Assembly (NCBI GenBank): GCA_013433145.1
Contig: CM024181.1
Location: forward strand, 4,464,001 to 4,528,000
DNA from: Ascaris suum
Taxonomy: Eukaryota > Nematoda > Chromadorea > Rhabditida > Ascarididae
Reading direction: 5' to 3'
DNA length: 64,000 nt
Part shown: in pieces, positions 25,620 to 38,638 of the stretch
Layout: each line of letters starts with the position of its first letter
How positions within the stretch are numbered: the stretch's first letter is position 1
Made by a program: the position numbers and the translations under genes
The notes under the pieces: model-generated
Told to the model about the DNA's origin: nothing
Seen by the model: the letters and a program-made list of their open reading frames with translations, nothing else
The model's database searches: none

Positions 25620-28600
25620 TTACAGTTTAATAATAAAAGCATGCCGAACTAATTCAGCAGAGACATGCGTTAGACTTTGAAAGAGCGTACCATTATCTTG
25701 TTTGTACGGAGCAAGCAGTTCTTCAACAGCATCTGATGCTAATTCGGCACCTTCACGTAGTGGTGTGCACACAGGTGCACCAAGACGTGCAGCCATGCTA
25801 TCGTGAAAGATACGCATACGATTTTCCAGCTCATTTAATTTATTCACATATTCAGCCCTATCGATCTGAAAGTTGGTAATTAATTCTCACGATCATACTT
25901 ACTATCACTAATATAACCTTTAATGTAAAGAATCTGTTTTCGGATGTGCTAATTTATGAGTTACATTCGAAGAGGTAGGCAAAGTTCGGGAAACAACTGA
26001 GGCATGTCGAGCTCGACGATATATGTCAGCAACTTACTTGATCACTAAGTAAGTACGTTAGCTAATCTATACCACCATAACATGCTATACATATACAATA
26101 CTATACGATATATAAAAACTGGATTATACATAGACGTCATATCTGTTTATTATCATTTTCTGAACCCTAAAAACATACTGCTGTTTAGTGCACTATTGGA
26201 TGCATCCAGTTATTAATTTAATACGACCTTCGCTCTACCCTTATTCATTCTTATTCATGAAGAAAATAAAATTGCAACATTATAAACGAATAAACGAATG
26301 AAGACTTGTGAAAAGGCGTATTCCCAAAAACAGGAGAAGGCTCTAAGAGGTGAAAAAACTCACATGAGGACTGCTTCGCATACTATCGAGTTCACCTTGA
26401 ACATTACGAAGCAGCAGTTGTAATTGTTCAACACTGCAGCTTTCGACATCAATCTGTAAAAGAAATACTGAGATGATGCGAAAAGTTGGCCCTTATCGAG
26501 AAAAGTCGGCGGAAAATTCCCTAAACTAGTGAAAGTGACATCTCATTTAATTCCTCCCTCTCATCCCCCCTCTAATCTATTTCAGAATATCACTGCGCCA
26601 AACCAGCAGCGTATTGGGATGGGGATCACAAAGCTTCAAAAAGGTCAACTTCAATTTTGTACTGGTCTCATAAAATGTATAAAAAAATTAATCTCCATCT
26701 TTTCTGAAGAGTGACGCAGTTGAAATATCCCTTGGGGAGGAAACTTTTATTGCGGATTCGCTGATTTATGTCCCACAAAGGGAGCAAGGATAGCAATCCA
26801 TTCCATACGTGGAAGTGATGAGAAAAAAAAAATAAAACCGCGCTTCTCAATATGACAAACGCAAAACATTTTCCACTATGCATGAAGGAGTTATAGTGGA
26901 GGTTAGTTGGCGGAATTTTGCAACCCATACAATTCGTTTTTCATGAACTACAAGAATTCATAAGGGGAACGAAGAGATGGGATCTTAACTATTTCACAAC
27001 CATTCGTCTAAACAATTGCAAATCATAGATAAAACCAAAGCCAAAAAAAACCAGTCACTGAGAGTGGCATAGCATGCAAAGAAATGCTTGTAACAGCTGA
27101 TGATAGAATGACTTACATTTTCAATGCCAGCAACACTTGGCTTAGGCTCGAGAGTGATCACAGCTTCAGTAGATGCGGATGTGCCGAGCATGAAAGGCAC
27201 TCGTGTGGGCAGGAAGGTAGCTTGACTAAGAGTCAGTAACCTCATTGATAACTGATCCAACAGGCAACGCACTTCCGCCTTAAAATCATCTCATTTTAAT
27301 GGGAACGCAAACACAGAATGTTTCAATTCAAAGTTGCTTATATCATCCGCTAAATTCTTTTACAATTCAAAGATCGCAGTGATAACTGAGTGTGATAGAG
27401 ATGGAAATATTAATTTGCACTGAAACATCAACAGAACACATGATTCCATGCTCCTTATCTTATCAATTACATCTTCGTTGAGTGTTATCACTCGAATTGA
27501 TGGCCTTAGTTTAGTGATGACAACTGATGATCTCGACGTCACTAATCAACAGGAATGTATCCGTTAGAGGACGCTTACGAGCTTCATTTCGTTTTCTGAT
27601 GATTTCAAGATGTTTGAAAAGGACCGATAGAAGTGAGTGAAATAGTGTGGACTGTAACAGTAAATCTATCGATTTCGATAACTAGCCTTTCTGTTTGCGT
27701 GTTGAGATTGTGCTACAGAGAAGCAAATACAAAAAATAACCACAACAAGCATATCGTATTGGATTTAAGATGAAAGGACACCTTGAAATGAACGAGCAAT
27801 TTGTCAGGTTCAGGGAAGCAGAATGCATCGGCCGAAACACTGAGCATAATATCGCTACCACACTGCACAAATGTAAATGCCGCTTTGACACTGTCCGGCA
27901 ACGATGGATAAAGCAGAATCGACTGAATGCGCTGCGAATCCATTTGTATATCGCCACTAGCACGTAATACGCTTACTATCGCCGAACTATCAGCGTACAA
28001 AGTTGAAAATATTCGGCGACTAACGTCCGCCGGAAATGACGTTTCAGCTGCAAATATGCTCATTTATAACCATTTTCTATCATATTATATAAGGCTTGCA
28101 CCTCTTATTATATATGAAACGTTGAAACATCGATCAATAATTGGAATTTTTCAAAATGATTCAAATATTTCAGTTTTTAAGAAAGTAAAACGCTGAGAAT
28201 AAAAACGTTGGCTTTGGATCTGGACTAGTTATATAAGCTATATGCACTGCTGAGAATTTTCCTGCAAACAATTACTGCAAAAACAATTTTTTGAAAAGTG
28301 CATTCAAAAATCTAACAAAAAAAAATTTATCTGCACAAACTTACTTTGTCAAGAAGTTATTAAGTAAAATTTTCCAAAAACAATCCAATTCAGCTCTGCA
28401 GTAGAAAGCATTAGCGCATAAAAAAGCAAAAGATGTTGCTCTTGTTAATAAAGAAGAGAGAAAAAATGGTGTAAAATGTTTTACTGGTCGTCTTTTATTA
28501 CCTGAAGGAGAATAAAAATAAAGGCAAAAAAAAACAAAAACAATCAATGAAGTTCGTAAATGTCGCTCGCTGAACGGTCGGAAGTGATTTTAAAGAAGTG

Positions 28601-31600
28601 ATATCGAAAAAGAATTCCCCTTCAAATCATACATTATCACGATCAACTTGCATACGTTGCATATGAACTTACAAAGAAACCTCGAAACCCGTAAAGCGAA
28701 CGGCAGAACACCATCCAGAGCACCGGCAAGACGCCTCTGAACAGCCCAAACTCGCGGGATGGCGCCTTCGACGCCCGACGGTATTTGCAATGGCAGTAAC
28801 ATCATATCGCACGCTTTTTGCGCTTCCACTGGCACATATTCACGATACGATACGGGTACTGTTGCACCGACGTCTGGTGGATGTGCTATCCCCTAAAAAT
28901 GTATATTTTTATTCACGTCAATTATATTTTCGAGTTGTGAACACTCCGGACAACTGCTCGATGTCTAAAATTAAAGCCAATTTAAACAACCTGAGACCAT
29001 GAGATACCAAAACTGAACTTCGTTCTAATGTTCAAATTTCAGCAAGATGTGACTAATTACATATTAGTAGTTGTTTGCTTTAGATGAGAGAGTAAAATGA
29101 GCGAAGTCAGCACAGGTGAATCCACGAATTCTGGACTGTAGAAGAGATTAAAGTGAAAACAAAATTTTCAGAGAAATGCGAAGCAAATAAATTCACCATA
29201 ATATTGTTTCGCATAATTTTAAACTGGGAAATGAGTTTCTCAAAGAATTTTAAAGAAGCGAACAGATGGAATATCTCGCCACCTTTCTTCTCAGCCCTTC
29301 TTCCCCTTAGGGATGTGGCTAATATTTCGAATAGAAAAGATCGCTTGCCGATGAACGAAAATGACGACGAAGTGCACCGGCAACAAATGCAAGGAAGAGT
29401 TCAACGGTTGCGGCACGCAAAATACGCTCTGCTCTTAGCAATTGATCGGCATTTGCCAGACGCATCCACCTATACAAACGACCGACACCTATAATATTCT
29501 ACGACTCAACATCTCTACTTCAACTATACAATATTCATCACAGCAATATCGTTGACCAACGGTGTAGATGAAGCACTAAACTCACGTTTCCGATGCGTCA
29601 GTAATTTTCCTGTAATGAGGCATTTTGGTAATCCAGGTTAGAGGAGGGGGATGGGGGTGGGGGAAGTGGTGGCCTCGCGGGCGTAGCTGGCCTTGTACAT
29701 TTATTCATTGCAACATATTTATATCATTCAGGGTGACGAAATGAACAGGAGGCGTGAAAATTGAGCATCGACAAAAGTTGTGAATATTGCTCTAAGAGAT
29801 TAATGGACTAATAAAATTATAGCAGCGCATTACAGCAGTATATAAAGCTTCAAAACTGAATTTTAATCCATTTTTCGAATCACATGGTAGGAGAGAAAGA
29901 CATAATGGGGAGGGGAGGGAGGGATGGATGGAGAGAGGGAGAATGGAAGCATGACACCTTTCTCCTTATTCAATAGGTGAGCGGGTGATGTGTGGAAAGG
30001 TGGATGATGGATTTATGGTCGATTTGCTTTTGCCACTTTACTTGCATTACCTATAAAGCGGTGAGAATGACATCAAACAGACAGCAAGCATCTTCAGCTA
30101 GGTGAATGCATACTATGCGAAGAGTACTCACCTCAAAGTATTTAGTGATTCTAGAAAATCTCGACAGAAGTTGACCACCATTATGTATTAGACGGAAGAA
30201 AAGTAACAACCCGATCTCAACCAAATTGAGTGCGACAAGTACCCAAAGGTCATGCAAATAAAAATTATCTGGCTAGAGAAGAGTGTTCTGAGCACTCGGA
30301 TTGACCAATTCTTCAAGTTAAGAAAATTTTTCCTGCATCCTTCAGCATCTCTATCTTTATGAAGGAATAATTACCAAAATAGCTCTTTTCACCTTTTTTC
30401 TCACCATCGATGCTCTCCATTAGAATCGTTTCATCACCATCGACCGCCTCATTCTTCCTTCTAAATAAAACAGACCTCAGCGATTAGCATGCTAATTTAA
30501 ATATTTTCAAATATTTATGCATCCGTATTTAAGCAGAATTTTTGAAAATCGTAAAGAAATAATAAAGAATATTTATTGTTTATGTGAGTATTTCGTAAAT
30601 ACATTCAGTCGCCATAATTAAAACTTAATAATATCAACGTCGCACCACAACTACTGAATAAACAAAACGATCGCCATTAAATGCTTCATTTACGAGTTAT
30701 TTAGCTTTTCATCGTTCAACCCTTAGGCACATATCGACTTCCAATCAGCGAATATGAATTATCGGAATCGCTTGAACCAACACAATCAGACTGAATTTGC
30801 TTCACTCTCACGTTGGTAAAAACTTCTGGTGTCGGCCTGCCCTCTACTTTTGCGTGCAATATCTACGACAACAATTTTCCTTTTTTTGGAAAAACAGATG
30901 AAATCAGATGCTAAAAAATCGCAGATTCATAGTTACAATGAAGGATAATTATGAAACAAGGTTTTTATAACGAACAAGACTATTATAGCTACATGTGGCA
31001 TAACACATTCTGGTTGCTGTAACCCCAAAACACCTTATACGATAATATATCATTCAGAGCATAGTTAAGTATTGGAATAAGCTAATGAATATGCCAACCT
31101 GTTAAGGGAAGCGATGCCTGACTCGTTGATAAGTTCCCTCCAGATGGGATTCTCTCTACGAAGGCACATCGCTGCCACGGATAGTGGCCCGACACATGTG
31201 AACTTGAAATGAGCGTCAATCAAACTATTTATCAAAACATAGCATTTCACATACTTAGGCGGACATATTATTGGAGTGGCTACCGATAGTAGCTGCTGAG
31301 TGAGGCTTGAAAATATTGCATGTCAGTTAATTGATCTTTTATTGTGGTGATGTTGCTCGGCTGAGTTAGAAATAGCAATGATAAGATACATTTAATTTCA
31401 ATTAATTAAGGAAATAAACGCGAGTTTAGGTTTGGAAAGCAAATGATCTGATAGAAAAACAACTTCAACCATTCAACATCAAAAGTAATTGAATGTAATT
31501 AAATAGTCTCAATAAAGATACCTGTATTGTTTGTGCCATAATATGACATAATTTGAGCATAACATTGAATTCGGCCCGTTGTGGAGAGAAAGATTCACCC

Positions 31601-34600
31601 ATTTTAGGTTCCATATCGAATATTAACTGTCCATTTGTATAAAGTGACAACAATCGTGGTAAACAAAACGTGAAGCTATAGCAATCATGAGAAAATATCG
31701 CCAAACAGCAACAACTCTCAGTCTGAAAATCATTTATTTATTCGTTTATTATTAAAATTATACCACCTCCCCCGCTTCAAAATTATGCAACTGGTAAAAA
31801 TCTTATAAATTTAGTGAAGTAATTATTTCAGTAGTAATTTTTTACAAAACAACCTGCAGATGAGCACATTTATGCTGGTTGTGATAAAAGAAATATTGGC
31901 AACTTATAAATGCAATCATCCACTATGCGACAAATTCATAGCTGGAAAATTAAAAGTCAAAATTTTTCAGTACTTTAATTTAAAAAATTGTTTCACAATA
32001 ACTAACTGGTAAATTCCAATATCAAAATAAAATCTCGAATTCATAAATTAAAATAATTATCGCTGAATAATAATCAACATTATCAGAATGGAAAAAAAAA
32101 CATTTTCAACTTACATTATTTTCTACGCTAAACAGTAGCACTGTAAATATTCCACTATTATAAGACAAATTTTTCTTTATTTTTCTCCTCTTTTTTTTTG
32201 CTCAAATTTACCTATGTTCACATCACAGAGAAATTGTTAATTCTTATAGATAGTTGCATAATTGCTACGATTAGCGATTTATGCGTATTCCCCTTTGAAA
32301 ATCGATGGCAATAAATTGCAAAGAATTAGTAAATATCACACTCATTTTTGTTCATTATGAATTATTGTCGATTTTTGTTTGAAAATTCCTTTTAATGAGA
32401 TTTTCTAAACTCGATGTGCATTTTTAAAGAGTCATTTGAGATTTCATTTGAAAAAAAAAGGCAGCTAAGGCGTTTCGTTTCAAATTTCTCTCACCTTCCG
32501 CAATAGCGAATTAAACTATCACATTTCGTATACGGTAATTAATGCTAATTTTTCTTCCCATAAAAAATCACTTATAATTGAATTCACAACGAAAAAAAAA
32601 ACCAACTATATTTCTTAAAAAGCTACCATTAAAGTGAAATTGCAAGTTTTTACGCAAATCTTTCTGTATTTGATGCGTAGTTATGTCTAAATTTACGTAT
32701 ACAGATCAAAGCCTCCGAAATATATTTCATTAGTACAATAGCAAGAATTATAAAAATCTACAACGATGTTGAAATGAACAACTTAATATTGAGTACTAAA
32801 TGTGATATATGCTGAATTGCCGTTATTGATATAACAAACTCTCATAATGATCATCATAGCAGAAGATATTAAATAGAAACGTAAAGGAATAATATAAATC
32901 AAGTACAATGTAATTAATGAGAGTATTGAAAACAAATGGGATATTATAGTGAAAAAAAAACGGACCGGAAAAGATCGAACGAGAATTGATAAGTGAGCGT
33001 GAATGACTTACATGAGCGACGTTTGTAAAGTCTGGCACAAGAAGTACACTCGAAGGGGATTGAGACTGAGCATGAATTGAGGACGGATCGTTAAGCACTC
33101 GCATCAACTCACCCACCACTTTCAATCGTGTTCTCCTGCAGACTTGTCGTCTCAAATGGGTGAAATAACGCAATGAAAGCAATATGGATTATGGGAAAGA
33201 GGGAATGAAGAACATCAGCAGCCTATAGGATCACACTGAATTCAAATGAAGAGTCGAAATAAAAGAACTTAATAGTCCAGTTGATGGCTTATTCCTCTTT
33301 CACCATATTTCGGCGAAGGTTTCTTGTAAAGGCCGCCGATATAAACTTTGGCCGAAATATGGGACGCTTTATGTTGCACGTGACGCGTATGAAAATATCA
33401 TTGCTGACTGTATGTTGCTGACTTCAACAGTATCAACAGTATGTTTTGATTTCTTTTCCCAATATGAATGAAATAATAATTATCATATTACCAGACCGCA
33501 AGCATTCTATAACTATGCGGTGCGATCGCTTTATGTGAGCTTTTCAATGCGAACCGTTTTATACGAATAGTAACCCACTCCTCCCCCTCTAAAGGTATTT
33601 TTTGATAATTTACTTTCAGACATTGACTATCAATTTTGAATTTCCCCATTAAACCGGAAAAAAAGAATAATGATGATAGAATTCATTGAAAAGAAATCAA
33701 AACATACTGTTGATCCCAAATGCGCACCTCTGGTGTTGGTTCACTTCGTTCGATATCTCTATACGCATCGCAACCACATCGAGTTGTGGTCTCTTGATCC
33801 ACAAATACCCTCGTTAACTGAAGATTATATTGTTTACTTTTAAATCTACCGGTCTTATTCATTACGGATCACTAACTAGCCCTCGTTTCCCTCATCTATC
33901 CTCGCTGAACACCGCCTCCTCTTTTTAATCCACCAGATCCACTCATTTCAACAAATAATGAATGAAACAATCGAAAGAAAAAACTATCTACATCTTTTCA
34001 GTTGACCATTTAAACGTTAACAAATTAGATTTTTCTACATTCCAACAAATGGGATTTTATCTATGCAAATTTTTCGTGGGAAGAAATTTCCATAAGCAAT
34101 AAAAATTCGAAGTTTTCGAGTTGTTAAATAGAAAATGCGTTAAAACACTACAAAATCATAGAAATATTTTTTAAAAAGTGCACAATGAGAGTCATTAAAA
34201 TAAATACAAAAATAATCATTAAAATCATCGATGAGCGCAAATACTGACAATCTCAATTATGCGGTAGGTTGAACAAGTTCGAATTCCAATGCGATGAATT
34301 AAGTGATTTAAATTTTCCCAATTTCCCACTCTAACTTACAGATTATTAAACATCTTATATCAATCGATCTTGCAATAAGAATATTGCAAAATTTCATCTC
34401 TATCGTTAAGTGCATTATATTGAAATGTAAAATACGAATAAAATCTGAACAATATAAATCGCCGCAGGCATCAAACGCCGCCAATCGAAAAATACAAATT
34501 TTTTTGGTCACTAAACCTTGTATTTGATGAGATCTTAAAATAATTATATGTTGGAATTCCATAAAAGCACTCTATCAAATCCGCATTGAAATCGTAAAAA

Positions 34601-37332
34601 GTGCAGCCACGCAATCTATAAAATTCAAAAAGAAAAGAATTCAAACGAAGTTTTCAGATGTTGCTAAAAATATACACTGTTCTAACCGTGGAAACCACCA
34701 TTATATGGAAATCTTATTTGCCCTCACCTCTAAATTTTCAAGGTCGTTGAGACTCGGGAGATTCAAACTTCCTGTGACTTCACTCCAGATTTTGAAGCTC
34801 TTGAACTAATGCCCAGCTCAGAATAAACGACAGAGTACCTAGCTCATTCAGCGCTCACGCACTTTAAAATAACAGGTGTTTTCAGTTGTAACAGTAGGAT
34901 CGGATCAGATTTCCCCGAATTATATGGATTGTAGAAGATAAGGGTAACGTTTAGAAAAGAACGCTTCGAAATTACACCTGTGAAGAGAGCAAATTCTGAT
35001 CAAGAACCGACTGAGTGGTAATTACTGCTCGGAACGGTATTTTTCCTTGAAGAGGCCACCAAGCATCGCAATGACTGAAAATACCAATTAGATGAAATCT
35101 CTAGACTTTTGAACTTTTGAAGTGTTATTGCAAATGTATAGTAGAGAAATTTAAGAGCATCAAGAAAGCGTTAAATAATGATGATAAAATTTCATAGGCC
35201 AAGTGACTAGTTAAAAAGATATTCGAGACGTAGTTGATATTACTCTTAATTACAATTTTCGTCTATACTCTCTTAGATATCTCATTTTCACTTAATCTTT
35301 CCAGTACTCCCCACAATGGTAAACGGAATAGAAATATTTTAGGTGTAGAAAAATAATTCAAAAATAACAACGAAAAGCATTAGCACATAGCAATTTGTCA
35401 TGCTCCTCCAGCATCACCTAAGGGAAAATCTTTTTAATGCAATCTAATCGTAGTGAAAACCGAAATAAACGAAACCCAAAAGCACGCTACATTTCACATG
35501 CGAAAAACCGATCATCGGTTATTGGGGCATTCTTTCTCAGTGAACCTATTTAATAAACAATTTGGAGCAAAAAAAAGTTTTAGTTTACGTTAAAAAACAG
35601 ACTTTTAGTTCGAAATATTACGAAACAAATAATGCACGAAGTGAAAAGCGGCTGAACAAGCAAGTGCACGCGATGCTCTAATAGCGCAGTGGAAATTTGC
35701 ATAAATGCTGAATGCTTGGAGAAAGGCAATGTCGAAAGGCGAAGATTATCTAATAAGGCTTAGCGAAAACAACTAGACATTCCTGCAACTTTTGTAGTTG
35801 CCACAGTTGTACTCGGCAAGAATATAAAAACGCAAGAGTAAGAAAACAAATGACTAACTTATGTGGTGCAAAGAATTTGTGTGCGAAACGACTTCTGGCG
35901 CATCTGACGAATCTGGCGAGAAGTACGACTGGGACACAAGTTATGAGAACACAGACCACGAATAACGTGAACAAAAACCCGAGTGCATGCTTTAACAATG
36001 CAAATACGGCCACACAGAAGAGACCATCGTTGAGTCGCGGCTTTAGGACGGGTGGTACCGAACTGGCAGGAAGCTTCTGAAATGCTTAACAACACAGATG
36101 TTACTCAATCAATTCTTCCTTTAGAATTTTCCACTTACACAGTCGACGCTACGATCTAATAGTTCGAAATGAACCGCTCTTTGAATAAATAGGAGAGGGC
36201 TGAGGTTCTTATTGCGCCTCGACAGAGGAAATGTTGATGAAATCAAACTTGTTGAAATTAATTTCTGTAGACGAATTTTCTGCAAGTCTTAACGAAATAC
36301 CGGAAAAAAACACTATACGCCTCACAAAAAAGCAATCAACCGAATTTCTTCTTCACACTGTCAGCACTCCACATATAATTTAATCAATATATAAAATTTT
36401 GAAATACGATATCTCTATCATAGGCAATGTGTGCTATCGACTTTTTAAAGGAAATCCTGCAAGCGGATCTTTTCATTGATAAAACTTTGAAATGAAACCT
36501 ACAAAAAACCTAATAAGTCAAACATAGTTTTTTGAATAAAAGTGATTGCATAGAGTCGTCAGAGAATACGGCAAGGAATAATTGCACAAGTGTTCTCGGG
36601 ATTCGATTCTCTTCTATCCAATTACAGAATTTTTCTTAGATTCTCTTCTATCTTTTTCTGTCTTCTCATTCACCCCTTGAGAGTGATCAGTCCCACCGCC
36701 TACGGCTAAATGTCGCTATTCAGCAGCAAACAATTCAATGACGTCACTCCACCGACAGACAAATCAATCGTGCGACATAAAACGACAAAAAAGGAATCCC
36801 CATAAAGCAACGTTGGGCAAAAATGAACACTTAAGAGGCTCGTGTGGACATTTAAGACTCACTGATGAGAAAATTAGAACGTCTTTTAAAGCTCTAAAGA
36901 CAAGTGCTAATATTGTGCAAAAAGACTAGAAATTTCAAGCGTCAGATGTTCTGTCCATTTGACATTCTTCTTTTTGCAGTTCTTACTCCTTCGGAAACAA
37001 CGCCAATCCGTTGCGTTTTTATCCTCGAAAATCCTAATTTTTTTAGTAAAGCAATTTTCGTTGAATTTCCGAAATCTCGACCCTTAATTTCCGTTCAAAA
37101 TTGTGACGTTTTCGAAGATTTTAGTTTATCGCCTTTAGCTCGCTAAATTCCTTACACTCGACATGAGAATTGCTTCCCATGAAGTACTAGAACACATTTC
37201 TTCAGTAAAACTGCGACATCCTCAGACAACGCTGCACAACAAATGTGAAGATGGCATATTGCTAATAAAATCATCCATACTTTTGCTGATGTTAAACATC
37301 TCTTCATTGCTGAACGATAACGATGTAGCCAT
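25620..37332 (-). CDS. WSD-type O-acyltransferase (wax ester synthase/DGAT-like) membrane protein
   Basis: Exons (minus): 37231-37332, 35859-36076, 35026-35074, 34728-34805, 33708-33817, 33012-33135, 31522-31722, 31099-31295, 30721-30836, 30438-30460, 30132-30272, 30051-30097, 29586-29609, 29349-29469, 28673-28892, 27782-28047, 27117-27278, 26364-26453, 25620-25865. All phases agree and give 844 residues plus TAA. A long hydrophobic segment covers about residues 55-90 and another about 415-435. From about residue 480 the order fits the WSD C-terminal domain: a helix ending FVAGALRRHF, then ATVPVSYR, MLLPLQIPSG, a helical RVWAVQRRL stretch, a domain-core strand pattern, and a final PEPDKLLVHFK-like segment. 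The family normally joins an acyl-CoA to a fatty alcohol or diacylglycerol at the ER. The expected HHxxxDG motif is replaced by SHDCYSF near 31689, so activity is uncertain. A coiled-coil-like C-terminal extension follows. The small exons at 30438-30460 and 30051-30097 are the weakest parts. Confidence 0.7.
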
Positions 37333-37342
37333 TGTTCGATAG

Positions 37343-37375
37343 CTAGTGGAAAATGTTTGATGAAAAATGAAAAAA
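37343..37375 (-). promoter_or_regulatory. Probable spliced-leader acceptor of the acyltransferase gene
   Basis: A long T-rich run on the minus strand ends in CCACTAG at 37343-37344, 10 bases before the proposed ATG at 37332. The upstream gene stops at 37613, about 270 bases away, which is typical spacing for a downstream gene in a nematode operon. Confidence 0.45.
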
Positions 37376-37612
37376 AAAACCGACCACGGATAAGGTGAAT
37401 CTCGATCTCGCACTTCCTGCGAGAGATACTAAGCTACTGAGCTATTCGGAATGCTATCGATATCGACTATTTCTTGCTTATTTCTCAGTTCCATTGTGCA
37501 AATAACGCAAATGACCTGACGAATGCGTAGTACATAAACAGTTAGAGCAAAGCCGACATTACTTTGGATCTCCAGTGCGTTACATTATGTTACTGCATTG
37601 ATATCCGCTTTA

Positions 37613-38638
37613 TTATATATGTACAGAACTAATAGGGCTTAGGTGGTGCACAGGGACTACTGGAACTGGCAGCATTGGCTCGGTTAGATAAAGACTTGTT
37701 CGGGAATTGAAGTGACGCTGGTTCAGAACCGGCCTGCGAGCAAGGTTTTCATCTGTCCTGAAACTGCCATTTAATTCTGAGCTTGACAAATGCTCCACTT
37801 ATCAAAAGGCGTTAAGAAAATATGTGGATATAAACATACATATAATTTTAAAAGTGTTCAAATAGAGCATTCTTTAAGGGTATGATTCAACTGGGCACAG
37901 CGGTGAGGTTCTTGAGCGAAACACTTGCCTGTTTATGACGTGAGCTGGATGTTGTTTGTTGTGTGGTGGAACCTTGTTGAACAGCTATACTGGCACCTTG
38001 TGTTTCACGCCGTTTTGCACAGCATGTGCATCGCCTTTGCCAGCAGCCCAGCTGCTCACCCACCATGCACACCCACCTCCTAAACAATGTCAGACTTACG
38101 ACAGAATAAGCGCCCTTGGAATGACAGCCGGTCATGAGGGGCCTTCTTGTTTCTTTTTTTTTGTTTTTGCTTAGTGAAGCCCACATTGTTTTTTCTGGGT
38201 TTCAATAGAATTTTTGAGGCCGAAACTAACTACCTACTATCAATAAAGTATCATAGGATGTACTAGTATTAGCACATCAAAATATCCGAAATACTAACAA
38301 TACTAATATTTAAATGCCGCAGACACGGTCTATTAAATTAAAATACTACGGGTACCAATTACAGTACCAAAATAATGAAATATTGAAGTATAAAATGGAC
38401 CTGTTACAAATTATTATAGACGTCTATGCTCGAATCATTTCACCATAGCGATACGTTTATAGCGAAGCACTTTCCATAAATATGCACAATTATTAACGAG
38501 TGTTCAATTTGCTTGACAAATGGATGCTGCAAAAATAAAGATAAAGGCAGCAATTCGAATAATATAAAACACCTTCGTATATCGAGTACAAAAAATTGCT
38601 GTGTTAGGAAACGAAAAACAACGAAAACCTCTATCACC
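37613..38638 (-). CDS. 3' end of an unrecognised, probably membrane-anchored protein
   Basis: Three exons in agreeing phase (minus): 38573-38638, 37929-38079 and 37613-37792, ending in TAA overlapped by an AATAAA poly(A) signal. The first contains a hydrophobic stretch (VIEVFVVFRF) followed by basic residues. The second starts with a tryptophan and cysteine-rich juxtamembrane block (GCWQRRCTCCAKRR) and turns Ser/Thr/Gln-rich. The third is a proline/valine-rich tail (LPVPVVPVHH). The layout looks like the last membrane helix and cytoplasmic tail of a receptor, but no family can be named. The intron after 37929 starts with GC in a good AG-GCAAGT context. If unspliced, translation would stop at 37887 instead. 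More upstream exons must exist at higher coordinates. It may share an operon with the acyltransferase gene. Confidence 0.45.

Noticed and set aside
30405..30460. Longer version of the microexon, with an acidic 18-codon frame
   Set aside because: Its phases do not fit either neighbour without also assuming a five-base exon. The 23-base version at 30438-30460 fits both neighbours.
31202..31231. 30-base segment with a GTATGT donor and an ATAG acceptor in the acyltransferase gene
   Set aside because: Its length is a multiple of three and it is open in frame, so reading through as exon is simpler than a 30-base intron.
36738..37146. Two plus-strand open frames in the first intron of the acyltransferase gene
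   Set aside because: No acceptor or donor support, no family signature and composition like the surrounding intron.
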